Shown: one piece after another, positions 30,115 through 37,494 of the stretch
Layout of the letters: each line of letters opens with the position of its first letter
Position numbering within the stretch: position 1 is the stretch's first letter
Virus record (IMG/VR): IMGVR_UViG_3300021197_001620
Coordinates: 1 to 52,348 of that record
DNA length: 52,348 nt
Reading direction: 5' to 3' (one strand)
Origin: a virus
Made by a program: the position numbers and the translations under genes
Notes under the pieces: generated by a model
Database searches by the model: none
What the model was told of the DNA's origin: nothing
What the model saw: the letters and a program-made list of their open reading frames with translations, nothing else

Positions 30115-30811
30115 CTCTTATCTCCCTATAGGCACCTATCGAATAAGGCCAAATGTCTTCAGCGATGTCCAAACAAGCTTCTGCCATCTTTTGAATTTCC
30201 CATTGAGCACCTTCATGCGTTCTCAGGCCTATAAACTTAAGTAGGTTCGAAAGATTAACAGTTCCATAGTACTTTGCGTAAAGATTTTGAGGAAGAACTC
30301 CTCTGGCTTGCTCTCGACAGACTCCAGCATCAATCAACTTGTCAAACAAGTCCAAAGAATAATCGTGCCATTTTGCAACGGCATCACTGGACTTTGAGTA
30401 AGTATCCAAGAACATAGGTGCGATTGTTGGATCCTTTTGGTCATTTACGTTTGATGCCTGTCTATTGCTCTCGTGTTGAGTTCTAAATGTACTTGGTTCA
30501 TAAAATCTCAAGTCGACTTCAGTGTATCGACGAGAGATCTCGTTATAAGCCCATGTTCTGTGTCTCATGTGTTGAGATCTTACAAACATTGGAACCTCGA
30601 ACAAGAATGTGATCGAGTTGTGTTCAAATGGTGATGTGTGTTTGTGTTCGATCAAATACTTGATCAAGCCTTTATCTCTCTTTGTCAAGGGCTTTGTGTT
30701 ATCTTGACCAAAAGAAACGCGAGCAGCATTGGCGATCATTTTGTCATCGCCAACATGCTGCACATAAGACACCTTACCAATTCCGTCACCATAAAGGTCG
30801 ATTGATTTCAC
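30104..30811 (-). CDS. thyX: Flavin-dependent thymidylate synthase ThyX (235 aa)
   Basis: The ThyX signature is intact at residues 83-97 (RHRTWAYNEISRRYT); upstream is HTSPFEHNSITFLFEVP and downstream EQARGVLPQNLYAKYY. It makes dTMP from dUMP using folate, FAD and NADPH, complementing the dUTPase. Start is a GTG at 30811 whose G-T-G-A overlaps the stop of the upstream gene, after GAGGTAGAAA. Length is typical. The recognised motif makes the call secure. Confidence 0.95.
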   Translation of the reverse strand: MKSIDLYGDGIGKVSYVQHVGDDKMIANAARVSFGQDNTKPLTKRDKGLIKYLIEHKHTSPFEHNSITFLFEVPMFVRSQHMRHRTWAYNEISRRYTEVDLRFYEPSTFRTQHESNRQASNVNDQKDPTIAPMFLDTYSKSSDAVAKWHDYSLDLFDKLIDAGVCREQARGVLPQNLYAKYYGTVNLSNLLKFIGLRTHEGAQWEIQKMAEACLDIAEDIWPYSIGAYREIRGEV

Positions 30812-31503
30812 TTTCTACCTCGAACAAATTTAATTTTTTTACCTGAGGATTTCGCTTTGTAATTATGTTTCATCGACTCCATCATTGAATTTGGAGCAGG
30901 AACAACCTCTTCTTTAAATTGGAATGGCTTTCCTGATCCGCCACCACGGACTCTAGACCAAAACTCAGAATCTTCAGATACTTCTTCAATAGAAGTCCAA
31001 GGACCTCCCCAATTTTGCATTTGGCCTTGTGCGTCAAATGCCTGAATTGCTCTAACTTGATTTCCAGATCTGGATTGTAACAATTCTCCATAAATAAAAG
31101 CTTCTTGGTCATATTGTTGAGACATTTGCTTTCCGAACTCGAACAAAGATGCTCCTTCGTCTCTTGGGACATCTGGGCGTTCATCAGAATAAATAATGAG
31201 TGAATTTTCAATTACTTCTCTCTTTTCTCCAGTTTGCTCGTCTGTTTCTTCCCATTTTCCCTGAAGCTCAGAGAAGGGATATCCAGCAGATTGAGCTGAT
31301 CTCTTAAGTTCCTGATATCTCTGTCTGTTTTCTGCGGGAGTTTTCTCTCCACGGTCAGCTGACATAACTACAAATTCATCTGCTTGACGATCTTCCCTGC
31401 CACCATAGCCAGGAGCGTTAATTCTGTCAGCTAAAGATTTGCCAGTGGCTTCCTCGATTGCTTCGGCAATCATATTTTTAAGTGTTTTCGTGGTTAGTTT
31501 CAT
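30808..31503 (-). CDS. Protein with cassette-type leader, DUF3293-like (231 aa)
   Basis: GGGAGAATTGACAA precedes the ATG at 31503. The leader MKLTTKTLKNMIAEAIEEA resembles those of the lysine-rich cassette. The body (EFVVMSADRGEKTPAENRQ, RSAQSAGYPFSELQGKWEE, ENSLIIYSDERPD, LFEFGKQMSQQYDQEAFIY) follows the order seen in the DUF3293 family, by eye. A basic end (KAKSSGKKIKFVRGRK) fits DNA contact. It may be a virion protein, but no role is known. Confidence 0.62.
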   Translation of the reverse strand: MKLTTKTLKNMIAEAIEEATGKSLADRINAPGYGGREDRQADEFVVMSADRGEKTPAENRQRYQELKRSAQSAGYPFSELQGKWEETDEQTGEKREVIENSLIIYSDERPDVPRDEGASLFEFGKQMSQQYDQEAFIYGELLQSRSGNQVRAIQAFDAQGQMQNWGGPWTSIEEVSEDSEFWSRVRGGGSGKPFQFKEEVVPAPNSMMESMKHNYKAKSSGKKIKFVRGRK

Positions 31504-31778
31504 TTGTCAATTCTCCCATAGACGTAATTTTCTTTAACGACGTAAATAGTCTCAAGATCCGCTTTTATCTCTTGAACTGTCGTTCTATCAACTACGATAG
31601 TGTCTCCGAGCTTTAGCGCAATCGAGCAATCATCAGACATTCCAATGATGTCGGCAATCACATAAGGTGATTTTGGTGGTTGATAGTCGTTCGGCATCAC
31701 AAAGATGGGATTTTCGGTTGTTTGTTCATCTTCTCGAGGAAGAATGAGAAGATGTTTGTTGAATGGTTTTAAATGCAT
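31500..31778 (-). CDS. groES: GroES-like co-chaperonin (92 aa)
   Basis: LKPFNKHLLILPRED at the start is the first GroES strand (compare PLxDRVxV). A mobile-loop segment (TENPIFVMPNDY), the core SPYVIADIIGMSDDCS and LKLGDTIVVDRTTVQE follow, and the end VVKENYVYGRI matches the last strands. The layout resembles T4 gp31 as well as GroES. It should cap a chaperonin, probably the phage GroEL at 5800 or the host one. TTAGGAGGCTAT precedes the ATG; the promoter 31813 lies upstream of the next gene boundary. Confidence 0.75.
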   Translation of the reverse strand: MHLKPFNKHLLILPREDEQTTENPIFVMPNDYQPPKSPYVIADIIGMSDDCSIALKLGDTIVVDRTTVQEIKADLETIYVVKENYVYGRIDK

Positions 31779-31812
31779 ATAGCCTCCTAATAAAAAAACG
31801 TGTTACACATAC

Positions 31813-31841
31813 AGTATAACACGTCTTCAATAGGTTGTCAA
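31813..31841 (-). promoter_or_regulatory. Sigma-70-type promoter of the groES unit
   Basis: CTACTTGACA, 17 bases ending in TGT, then TATACT, 35 bases upstream of the GroES-like gene. It probably serves the run from 31778 down through thyX and the cassette. Confidence 0.8.
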
Positions 31842-31850
31842 GTAGAAATT

Positions 31851-32045
31851 TTAATTTTCTTCGTGATTCTTCTTGTGTTCTTGAACTACACCACGGATTT
31901 CTCGAAGTTGCTTGGAGGCTTCCATAAGAGCTTTTCTAGCGCGAGGTGCGGCAGATTTATAGCCATAAGATCCAGCTTCCACTTTATCGAGATCTTCTTT
32001 GATCTCAGTTAAATTACGAATAATATTTTCTAATTCTTCTCTCAT
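31851..32045 (-). CDS. Histone H1-like (Hc1-type) small protein (64 aa)
   Basis: CAGGAGAAACTT precedes the ATG at 32045. The pattern LTEIKEDLDKVEAGSYGYKS, then AAPRARKALMEASKQLREI, follows the N-terminal domain of bacterial Hc1/histone-H1-like proteins (x-D-L-x-K-x-x-x-G, A-x-x-R-x-R-K). The lysine-rich C-terminal tail of such proteins is missing, so this is a single domain. A role in binding or compacting DNA is the family expectation. It lies between the promoter 31813 and the terminator 32058. Confidence 0.6.
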   Translation of the reverse strand: MREELENIIRNLTEIKEDLDKVEAGSYGYKSAAPRARKALMEASKQLREIRGVVQEHKKNHEEN

Positions 32046-32057
32046 AAGTTTCTCCTG

Positions 32058-32082
32058 TTAAAAAATTTCACAGACTACTGTG
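32058..32082 (-). terminator. Rho-independent terminator
   Basis: A short CACAG-TAGT-CTGTG stem is followed by AAATTTTTT on the minus strand. It overlaps the stop of the HNH gene. The stem is only five base pairs, so strength is uncertain. Confidence 0.6.
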
Positions 32083-32650
32083 CGTCTGGTTCTGTAAATA
32101 GTGTTTCAGGGTGTTTTTCGGCAACTTTGCGGCACATAGAGATGAAGTATACTTGAGAATAAGTCCTTTTCATGAAGTTTACATGTTTGTGGACCCACTG
32201 AACATTGTCTAAGACATAACCTCTTGAGCTATCAATTCTGTCTATGCTGGCATCGTTATATCTGTTAGTACCTATCGTCAGAGGCAGACCAGTCAGCGCA
32301 CAACACTTACCTTGTTCAAGAAACAAGTTCCATGCTTCTTCTTTTGTTATTTCGACTGGAACTTTTGTTCTTGCTCCTTGAGTGCGCTCTCTAAGGACAT
32401 GATCGTACCACCAGCCTCCTGATATGTCTCCCACGCCATTCCATTGATGATGATCTTTACCTGATTTGTGCATTTGGCACCCGCAAGATTTGACAGGTGA
32501 CTTTTTCCTAGTCAAGTGATCTGTTGAGAAAACTTTTTTGTTTCCACATAAACACTCACAAAGCCATGTTCTAGAACCTTGTCTGTTTGATGATGCTCTT
32601 TCCAAAACAGTCAAATTGTGAAATGTTTGACCGATTAAATCTTTAGCCAT
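32075..32650 (-). CDS. HNH homing-type endonuclease (191 aa)
   Basis: I start at 32650 (MAKDLIGQTFHNLTVLERA), eight bases after GGAGGG. The N-terminal part (WLCECLCGNKKVF, KSCGCQ) is the Cys-containing domain common in phage HNH enzymes. The HNH core is ASIDRIDSSRGYVLDNVQW followed by VHKHVNFMKR. It would cut a specific phage site and spread its own gene. Its ribosome binding site is buried in a hairpin (32658-32712). It lies just after the RNR gene; no intron was detected there. Confidence 0.85.
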   Translation of the reverse strand: MAKDLIGQTFHNLTVLERASSNRQGSRTWLCECLCGNKKVFSTDHLTRKKSPVKSCGCQMHKSGKDHHQWNGVGDISGGWWYDHVLRERTQGARTKVPVEITKEEAWNLFLEQGKCCALTGLPLTIGTNRYNDASIDRIDSSRGYVLDNVQWVHKHVNFMKRTYSQVYFISMCRKVAEKHPETLFTEPDAQ

Positions 32651-32657
32651 AAGAAAA

Positions 32658-32712
32658 CCCTCCATAATGCTTCATGAGTAAATAGTAATAACTCACAAAA
32701 CATTACGGAAGG
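32658..32712 (-). promoter_or_regulatory. Hairpin sequestering the HNH ribosome binding site
   Basis: CCTTCCGTAATG (32712-32701) pairs over 12 bases, with two G-U pairs, with CATTATGGAGGG (32669-32658). The latter contains the GGAGGG site eight bases before the HNH start. An inner TGAGT/ACTCA stem extends it. The fold should hide the site when the mRNA is made long, as known for the T4 homing enzyme I-TevI. Confidence 0.65.
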
Positions 32713-32734
32713 TTGCTTATTTATTTGCGAACTT

Positions 32735-34594
32735 CTAGAAGATCTCGCAAGAGCCTCCTCCACCGCAGGCAATTTCACCTGATAAATCGGTTTCGTCATC
32801 TGCTTCTATAACTAGGTTCAAGTCGACATTTTTGACCAAAGCGAGCATCTTTTCATACTCTTCAACTGAGCAATCTTCATAGGGTGCCTGGACGTAGCTT
32901 CCGCCATCATAGGGCAAAACAGACAATCCATTGTAGACACCTCGGTTATTCCACATCCACTCTCCAACAGTTTCCCATTCATCATCCTTGATGGATACAG
33001 TCGCTGAAACATTGTGAGTATTGCTTCCTTTCTTGTGACCAGGTTTGATCCATTCTGTTGAAACCTTCTTTACTCTCTCGAGCAAGTCAAGTGCTGTTTC
33101 GTGGCGCGTTATTGCCCCTTCAGGAGCCTTTTGAGGCACAGATAGGATAGCAGTGTCGTGTGGACGGAAACGGTCGTCTTCGATCAATTCAGGCAGGTTC
33201 TGAAGCAAATAAGAATAGATGGCTTCATTCTTTCCAACACGTAAGCGACGAATATAGTAATCATTGTGCCAAGCATGAATGCCACTTGACGTGCCAAGAG
33301 TAAGAGAAGTTGTCCCTGCTGGCTTTACACATGTTTGGCGAGCTGCCTGCTGTATGCCGATTTGCATAGCAACTTGACGGTTCATTTTTGAAACTTCCAA
33401 CGATGCCTCGGCCATGTTCAAAGAAAGAACTCCACCAGATGCAATTCCAGTCATTGAGACGCCAATGAGGGCATCTTTCTCTGTTGTGCGTTGCCACACA
33501 GGGCGAAGGTAGTGAAAGTCCGTGTAGGACGCCTGAAGAGTTCCAATGAACGATGCTGCACGGGAGCGAGCATTTAATTCACTTTGACTATTCACATCGG
33601 ACACATTGATCTCGACCAAGTTGCAGAATTGATTTGGTCTTAAGCCAATCTCGCAACATGGGTTGCAACCCCAATCTTTATCGTTAGAGAAGTAGAATCC
33701 AGGCTCACCTGAGCGAGACTCTTCGACTCGTTTCCACAAATTCATGAAGGTTGGCTTATCAATCTTGTGTCGCATGACAACTACAGAATTGTTTGCTCTT
33801 CCTCGCTGTGGGTTGAGTTCCCACCAAGGTCCTGCCTTTGCGCTAAGCATGTCTTCGTCATCAGCACTGAATAGAGCAATGAGAGCGGCGCGACGAATAC
33901 CGCCTGCCAAAACCGCATCCGCAATGTGGCAGATGATATCATGAACCTCAATGGGCGAAAGTTTGTCTCCGTTTTCTTTTGCATCTAAAATTCCTTCTAC
34001 TTTTACTAAACATTCCCGTAGTGGTCTCGGGCCTGGTGCTTTACCACCGGATGTAACTAGTCTCGCACCTTTTGGACGAATGTCCGAGAAGTCGAAACGC
34101 AACTTTGATGTTCCTTTAAAGTAAGACATCATCAAGGCTTTTACTGAGTCTGCCCATCCTTCGATTGAGTCTCCAATAAGAAAGCGTCGCGTTCTCTTTG
34201 TTGACGGTCTACGAATCTCTGGTAGACTATCAACATGGTGCTTCTGCACAGAATAGCCAACGCCGGTTCCGCCCAAGAGCAAGAACATGATCTCGCCGAA
34301 CACTCGTGCGTCGTCTGCTGGAGCATAAGCGCAATTAAAGATACGATTTGGAGAAACCTCGATAGGCTTTCCTCCGAACTGCATGCTTCTCATAGATGGT
34401 AGGACTTGCTTGTTGTAAACAAACTTGTAGTTCTCGCGAATCTTCTGTTCGAGACTTGGGAACTTTTTAATGTGCATGTTCATGTTTCGAGTTACCAACT
34501 CGTCCCAGTTTTCTCGGCGCTTTTCTTCGTCAAGGTAACGTGCATACTTCATGTGGACTGTAATGTCCGACAGAATCTTCTTCTCTAAATCCAT
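32735..34594 (-). CDS. nrdJ: Class II (adenosylcobalamin-dependent) ribonucleotide reductase (619 aa)
   Basis: A monomeric RTPR-like reductase. The thiyl-radical motif NPCCEIGL and FCNLVEINV are present; LAGGIRRAALIALF, LLGGTGVGYSV and CVKPAGTTSLTLGTSSG are further family motifs. The C-terminal Cys610 and Cys616 (ACGGGGSCEIF) are the swinging redox pair. No radical-generating subunit is encoded nearby, as expected for a B12-dependent enzyme, so the host must supply or import cobalamin. It converts ribonucleotides to deoxyribonucleotides for phage DNA. AGGAGTACATA precedes the ATG. Confidence 0.93.
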   Translation of the reverse strand: MDLEKKILSDITVHMKYARYLDEEKRRENWDELVTRNMNMHIKKFPSLEQKIRENYKFVYNKQVLPSMRSMQFGGKPIEVSPNRIFNCAYAPADDARVFGEIMFLLLGGTGVGYSVQKHHVDSLPEIRRPSTKRTRRFLIGDSIEGWADSVKALMMSYFKGTSKLRFDFSDIRPKGARLVTSGGKAPGPRPLRECLVKVEGILDAKENGDKLSPIEVHDIICHIADAVLAGGIRRAALIALFSADDEDMLSAKAGPWWELNPQRGRANNSVVVMRHKIDKPTFMNLWKRVEESRSGEPGFYFSNDKDWGCNPCCEIGLRPNQFCNLVEINVSDVNSQSELNARSRAASFIGTLQASYTDFHYLRPVWQRTTEKDALIGVSMTGIASGGVLSLNMAEASLEVSKMNRQVAMQIGIQQAARQTCVKPAGTTSLTLGTSSGIHAWHNDYYIRRLRVGKNEAIYSYLLQNLPELIEDDRFRPHDTAILSVPQKAPEGAITRHETALDLLERVKKVSTEWIKPGHKKGSNTHNVSATVSIKDDEWETVGEWMWNNRGVYNGLSVLPYDGGSYVQAPYEDCSVEEYEKMLALVKNVDLNLVIEADDETDLSGEIACGGGGSCEIF

Positions 34595-34603
34595 TATGTA
34601 CTC

Positions 34604-35962
34604 CTATTGTGTTTTTAATTTTGAATATTTATCTTTTAGCATAGCGAGAGCGTCTCCCGTTGTTTGCATGCCTTCTGCTGACTCGTCTCTGTCCAAGATC
34701 TTGATGGTTACATCAGACCAATCGACGAAAGCATCAAATACAAGTCCGTCGGGACCATTTCGATTCTTAGCGACGAACAAGCGACCTTTATTGGCCTGCT
34801 TATCTTGAACTGTTCGAGACAACGAGAAGATAAAGTCTGCAACAAAGCATTTGTTAAATGCTTCCGAGATTGCTTCCATTGTAATGACTTCTGCATTAAG
34901 ACCTCCACGGTTAGTTTGCGATGCGGTCCAACAAGGAATCTCGTAAGATTGAGCAAGACCGCGAAGACCTTCATATGTCTCTTCTAGTTCATGTCGCTTC
35001 TCGCCAGTAGCTCGAGGCGGACGTAATAAGTCAGCATAGTCAACCAAGATCATGTCGGGCTCGATCCCTCTCTTCCGTAACTTCTCAATGTGATTTTTGA
35101 GAGTTGAAACAGAAGCCGATTTGGTTGGGTACTCTTTGATAATTAGAGTGCCTTCGAGGTCTTTGACCTTGCTTACAATTTCTTTTTGTCTTTCTCTGTG
35201 TTCCTGAAGTGGGACGTCGCTTATGCAGCAATCGAATCGTTGACCAACTACGGTGTCTTTGAGTTCCAAGGTGTAGTAAACAACTGTCTTGCCTTGCAGC
35301 AATGCTTGTGTGGCCAAGTGAACGAGAACCATTGACTTTCCAGCACCAGTTGGAGCGACAACAACTCCCAACTCGGACTTTCCAAGACCACCCTTGACAA
35401 TCTCATCCATTCGAGACCAACCTGTTGAAATGGGATCACGAGAAATCAATTCAAATCGCTTGAGCAAGTCTTTCCGAAAATCGTGACCAAAGTTATTATC
35501 GGTTCCAAGGACCAACGCGTCCTTAATGAGCTTCTCAATCTGTTCGAATGAAGAGCTTTTGAGTAGGGATGCGGATTTGATCATTGCGCCTTTGAGAACT
35601 TGCTTACGACAGAAGTCGATAGCCTTATCTTTGATGAAGTCACACTCTTCTATGCCATCAGAAGTATGGATTCGAGCATAGAACTCACGAACGTCTTTCT
35701 GTGTCGCTTTATCGTGATGGTTCAACTCTGTTCTCAACAAAGTCATCATGACTTCATTGTTTGGGTGAGTGTTATATTTATCTCTGTAGTTGATTAAAGT
35801 CTGTGCGAAGATCTGAAGATATTTCTTTTCAAAGAATGTGATATCGAGCACTTCTGTAATTTGATCGAAGAATGGTCGATCCTCCAACATAAGTTGGCAT
35901 AAACTTTCTTGAAAGTTCTTTCCGAAACGCGTAAAAGTTTCGTTCTTATTAAATTCGTTCAT
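34604..35962 (-). CDS. DnaB-like replicative helicase (452 aa)
   Basis: The C-terminal RecA-like domain has Walker A APTGAGKS (residues 203-210) and Walker B MILVDYADLL. ISTGWSRMDEIVKGGLGKSE is the usual start of the DnaB helicase domain, and the end (RLFVAKNRNGPDGLVF) is the DnaB final motif. The N-terminal 170 residues are helical. It should unwind the fork ahead of the phage polymerase as a hexamer. TGGGAGGACAA precedes the ATG and a promoter lies at 35992. No separate primase was found in this window. Confidence 0.93.
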   Translation of the reverse strand: MNEFNKNETFTRFGKNFQESLCQLMLEDRPFFDQITEVLDITFFEKKYLQIFAQTLINYRDKYNTHPNNEVMMTLLRTELNHHDKATQKDVREFYARIHTSDGIEECDFIKDKAIDFCRKQVLKGAMIKSASLLKSSSFEQIEKLIKDALVLGTDNNFGHDFRKDLLKRFELISRDPISTGWSRMDEIVKGGLGKSELGVVVAPTGAGKSMVLVHLATQALLQGKTVVYYTLELKDTVVGQRFDCCISDVPLQEHRERQKEIVSKVKDLEGTLIIKEYPTKSASVSTLKNHIEKLRKRGIEPDMILVDYADLLRPPRATGEKRHELEETYEGLRGLAQSYEIPCWTASQTNRGGLNAEVITMEAISEAFNKCFVADFIFSLSRTVQDKQANKGRLFVAKNRNGPDGLVFDAFVDWSDVTIKILDRDESAEGMQTTGDALAMLKDKYSKLKTQ

Positions 35963-35991
35963 TTGTCCTCCCAGACTTTATTGGTTACATA

Positions 35992-36020
35992 AATATAACC
36001 TATTCTAATTCAGTTGTCAA
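35992..36020 (-). promoter_or_regulatory. Sigma-70-type promoter of the helicase
   Basis: AAATACTTGACA, 17 bases, then TATATT, just after the stop of the flap nuclease gene and 30 bases before the helicase start. Confidence 0.85.
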
Positions 36021-36026
36021 GTATTT

Positions 36027-36977
36027 TTAGTTATTTATTCTTCGAAAGACAACCTGCAAGTCATTGAAGTTGAGGTGGCCGGCGTTATCAGCAAATAACA
36101 TTTGTGTGAACTTTATTTTATCAAAGTGTGGCTCAAAGTCAATTATTGCTCTTTTTATGATCTCGCGGTTCATTGGTCTGATGTTTGGGAACTGCAATTG
36201 CATGATTGCATAATTATCCTTGATCAGCTTCTCATTGACTTGAATGTTCTCATGTATCTTAAGTTTCTTTCCAACCATTGTGCAATCTCTAATGATGTCT
36301 GAGATTTCATACTCGTCTTCGCGGACAAGATAAGGGAAACGCTTAGCTATTGTCTTGAGACCTGCACCTTTGATGCCGGGAAGGTTATCAGAGGAATCTC
36401 CAGCGATTGCTCTTGCTAATGCAAAGTTCTTTGGGTGAATGTTGAACTCCTCAACTACTGTTTGTTCGGTAACAATTTTTTTCTGAATTGGTCGGTAAAT
36501 CTGAACGTCCTCTCGGCATAACTGAAAGAAGTCCTTATCGCTTGAAATGATTGTCTTTTTCCAGCCCGTGTATCTCTCATGGTTAATCACGAGAGCGATG
36601 ATGTCATCTGCTTCCGTGAAGTCGGCAACAAGTTGAATTACAGGCATTCCGTTAAGATATTCCATAAGCCTAACTTGCTGATAGCCTTTGTTCGCTTCCT
36701 CTTTGTCTTCTGGTAGATCTATCATTCTTCGATTGAATCTAACCGGTTTTCTTCCACCCTTGTAGTCCTTGTTCATCGAACGGCGTCTCTGAGAGCCGTC
36801 ATGGCCATCCCAAGCCACTATAATCTCGTCAGCGTTAAAATCCCTAGCCACCTTCTGAAGGCTCTTTAGAAAGCCAATGGTGCCTCCTACAGGCCATCCT
36901 TTTTTATCTAATTGTGGGCTTATCACGTAGCTGCGTAGGAACATGTTGAGCGCGTCGATTATTATTACATTTTTCAT
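36027..36977 (-). CDS. 5-prime to 3-prime exonuclease / flap endonuclease, RNase H-like (316 aa)
   Basis: The FEN/T4 RNase H family: VIIIDALNMFLR, IIVAWDGHDGSQRRR, EADDIIALVI, TIISSDKDFFQL and the helix-hairpin-helix AIAGDSSDNLPGIKGAG followed by LKTIAKRFP. The conserved aspartates for two metals are present. It removes RNA primers and flaps during lagging-strand synthesis. Length fits T4 RNase H (305). TTGGAGGACAA precedes the ATG; its stop overlaps the promoter region at 35992. Confidence 0.93.
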   Translation of the reverse strand: MKNVIIIDALNMFLRSYVISPQLDKKGWPVGGTIGFLKSLQKVARDFNADEIIVAWDGHDGSQRRRSMNKDYKGGRKPVRFNRRMIDLPEDKEEANKGYQQVRLMEYLNGMPVIQLVADFTEADDIIALVINHERYTGWKKTIISSDKDFFQLCREDVQIYRPIQKKIVTEQTVVEEFNIHPKNFALARAIAGDSSDNLPGIKGAGLKTIAKRFPYLVREDEYEISDIIRDCTMVGKKLKIHENIQVNEKLIKDNYAIMQLQFPNIRPMNREIIKRAIIDFEPHFDKIKFTQMLFADNAGHLNFNDLQVVFRRINN

Positions 36978-37135
36978 TTGTCCTCCAAGACTGTGTATGT
37001 GTGTGTTGATTTTGGGAAATGCATTTTTATGCCATGGCTCCCAATAGCCATAATGAATTTATCTTCAGTTTCTTTCACCAACCTTCCATAGAAGATCTTG
37101 CCGTCGTGTGGACAGCGACATTTTATCAGTTTCAT
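36974..37135 (-). CDS. Small protein with CxCP/H motif (53 aa)
   Basis: The start at 37135 (MKLIKCRCPHDGKIFYGR) follows TTGGAGACAACTC; a longer reading enters the upstream gene. C-R-C-P-H offers possible metal ligands, and the rest (LVKETEDKFIMAIGSHGIKM) looks like a small beta-barrel related to the GDLV proteins. It overlaps the flap nuclease start (ATGA). Unknown. Confidence 0.6.
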   Translation of the reverse strand: MKLIKCRCPHDGKIFYGRLVKETEDKFIMAIGSHGIKMHFPKSTHTYTVLEDK

Positions 37136-37383
37136 GAGTTGTCTCCAAAATTGTCGGGACCCCATGTGCTAAAGCAGCCGTCATCACTTACGAGATCATA
37201 AGGCATGTCTCCAATGACATACGACTTGACCCCATATGTGTAATTGGAATCCAAGACAACCTGCAAGTGTAGCGCCAAGGTTTCCGCCATTCTTTCAGCT
37301 TTCTCCCAATTAAGGGCAACGCCTCTAATCTTATCCTCTGCTTCATTCTCTGGTCTAAACCAGACAAGATAAACTCTCTTCAT
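37132..37383 (-). CDS. Small protein of unknown function (83 aa)
   Basis: The start at 37383 (MKRVYLVWFRPENEAED) follows TTGGAGGACAA; the promoter at 37405 is 22 bases upstream. It has an alpha/beta look: strand, helix (NWEKAERMAETLALHLQVVL), strand (YGVKSYVIGDM), then a polar end. It is the first gene of a unit with the flap nuclease. No family recognised. Confidence 0.62.
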   Translation of the reverse strand: MKRVYLVWFRPENEAEDKIRGVALNWEKAERMAETLALHLQVVLDSNYTYGVKSYVIGDMPYDLVSDDGCFSTWGPDNFGDNS

Positions 37384-37404
37384 TTGTCCTCCAATGTTAC
37401 TAGT

Positions 37405-37433
37405 AATATAACACATTCAGAAAGACTTGTCAA
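37405..37433 (-). promoter_or_regulatory. Sigma-70-type promoter
   Basis: TACTTGACA, 17 bases ending in TGT, then TATATT; directly downstream of the recombinase terminator and upstream of the start at 37383. Confidence 0.85.
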
Positions 37434-37443
37434 GTAAAAAGCA

Positions 37444-37475
37444 CAAAAAAACCCCAACTCCGAAGAGAAGGGGTT
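37444..37475 (-). terminator. Rho-independent terminator after the recombinase gene
   Basis: AACCCC pairs with GGGGTT and CTC with GAG around a TTCG tetraloop, followed by T7 on the minus strand. A classical strong terminator, 20 bases after the stop at 37495. Confidence 0.9.
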
Positions 37476-37494
37476 CGATGAGTAACTTCAGGAT

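Noticed and set aside
32658-32712. Intron or intein next to the HNH gene
   Set aside because: The RNR gene before it is complete and continuous and the HNH gene has its own start, so it is a free-standing homing-type gene.
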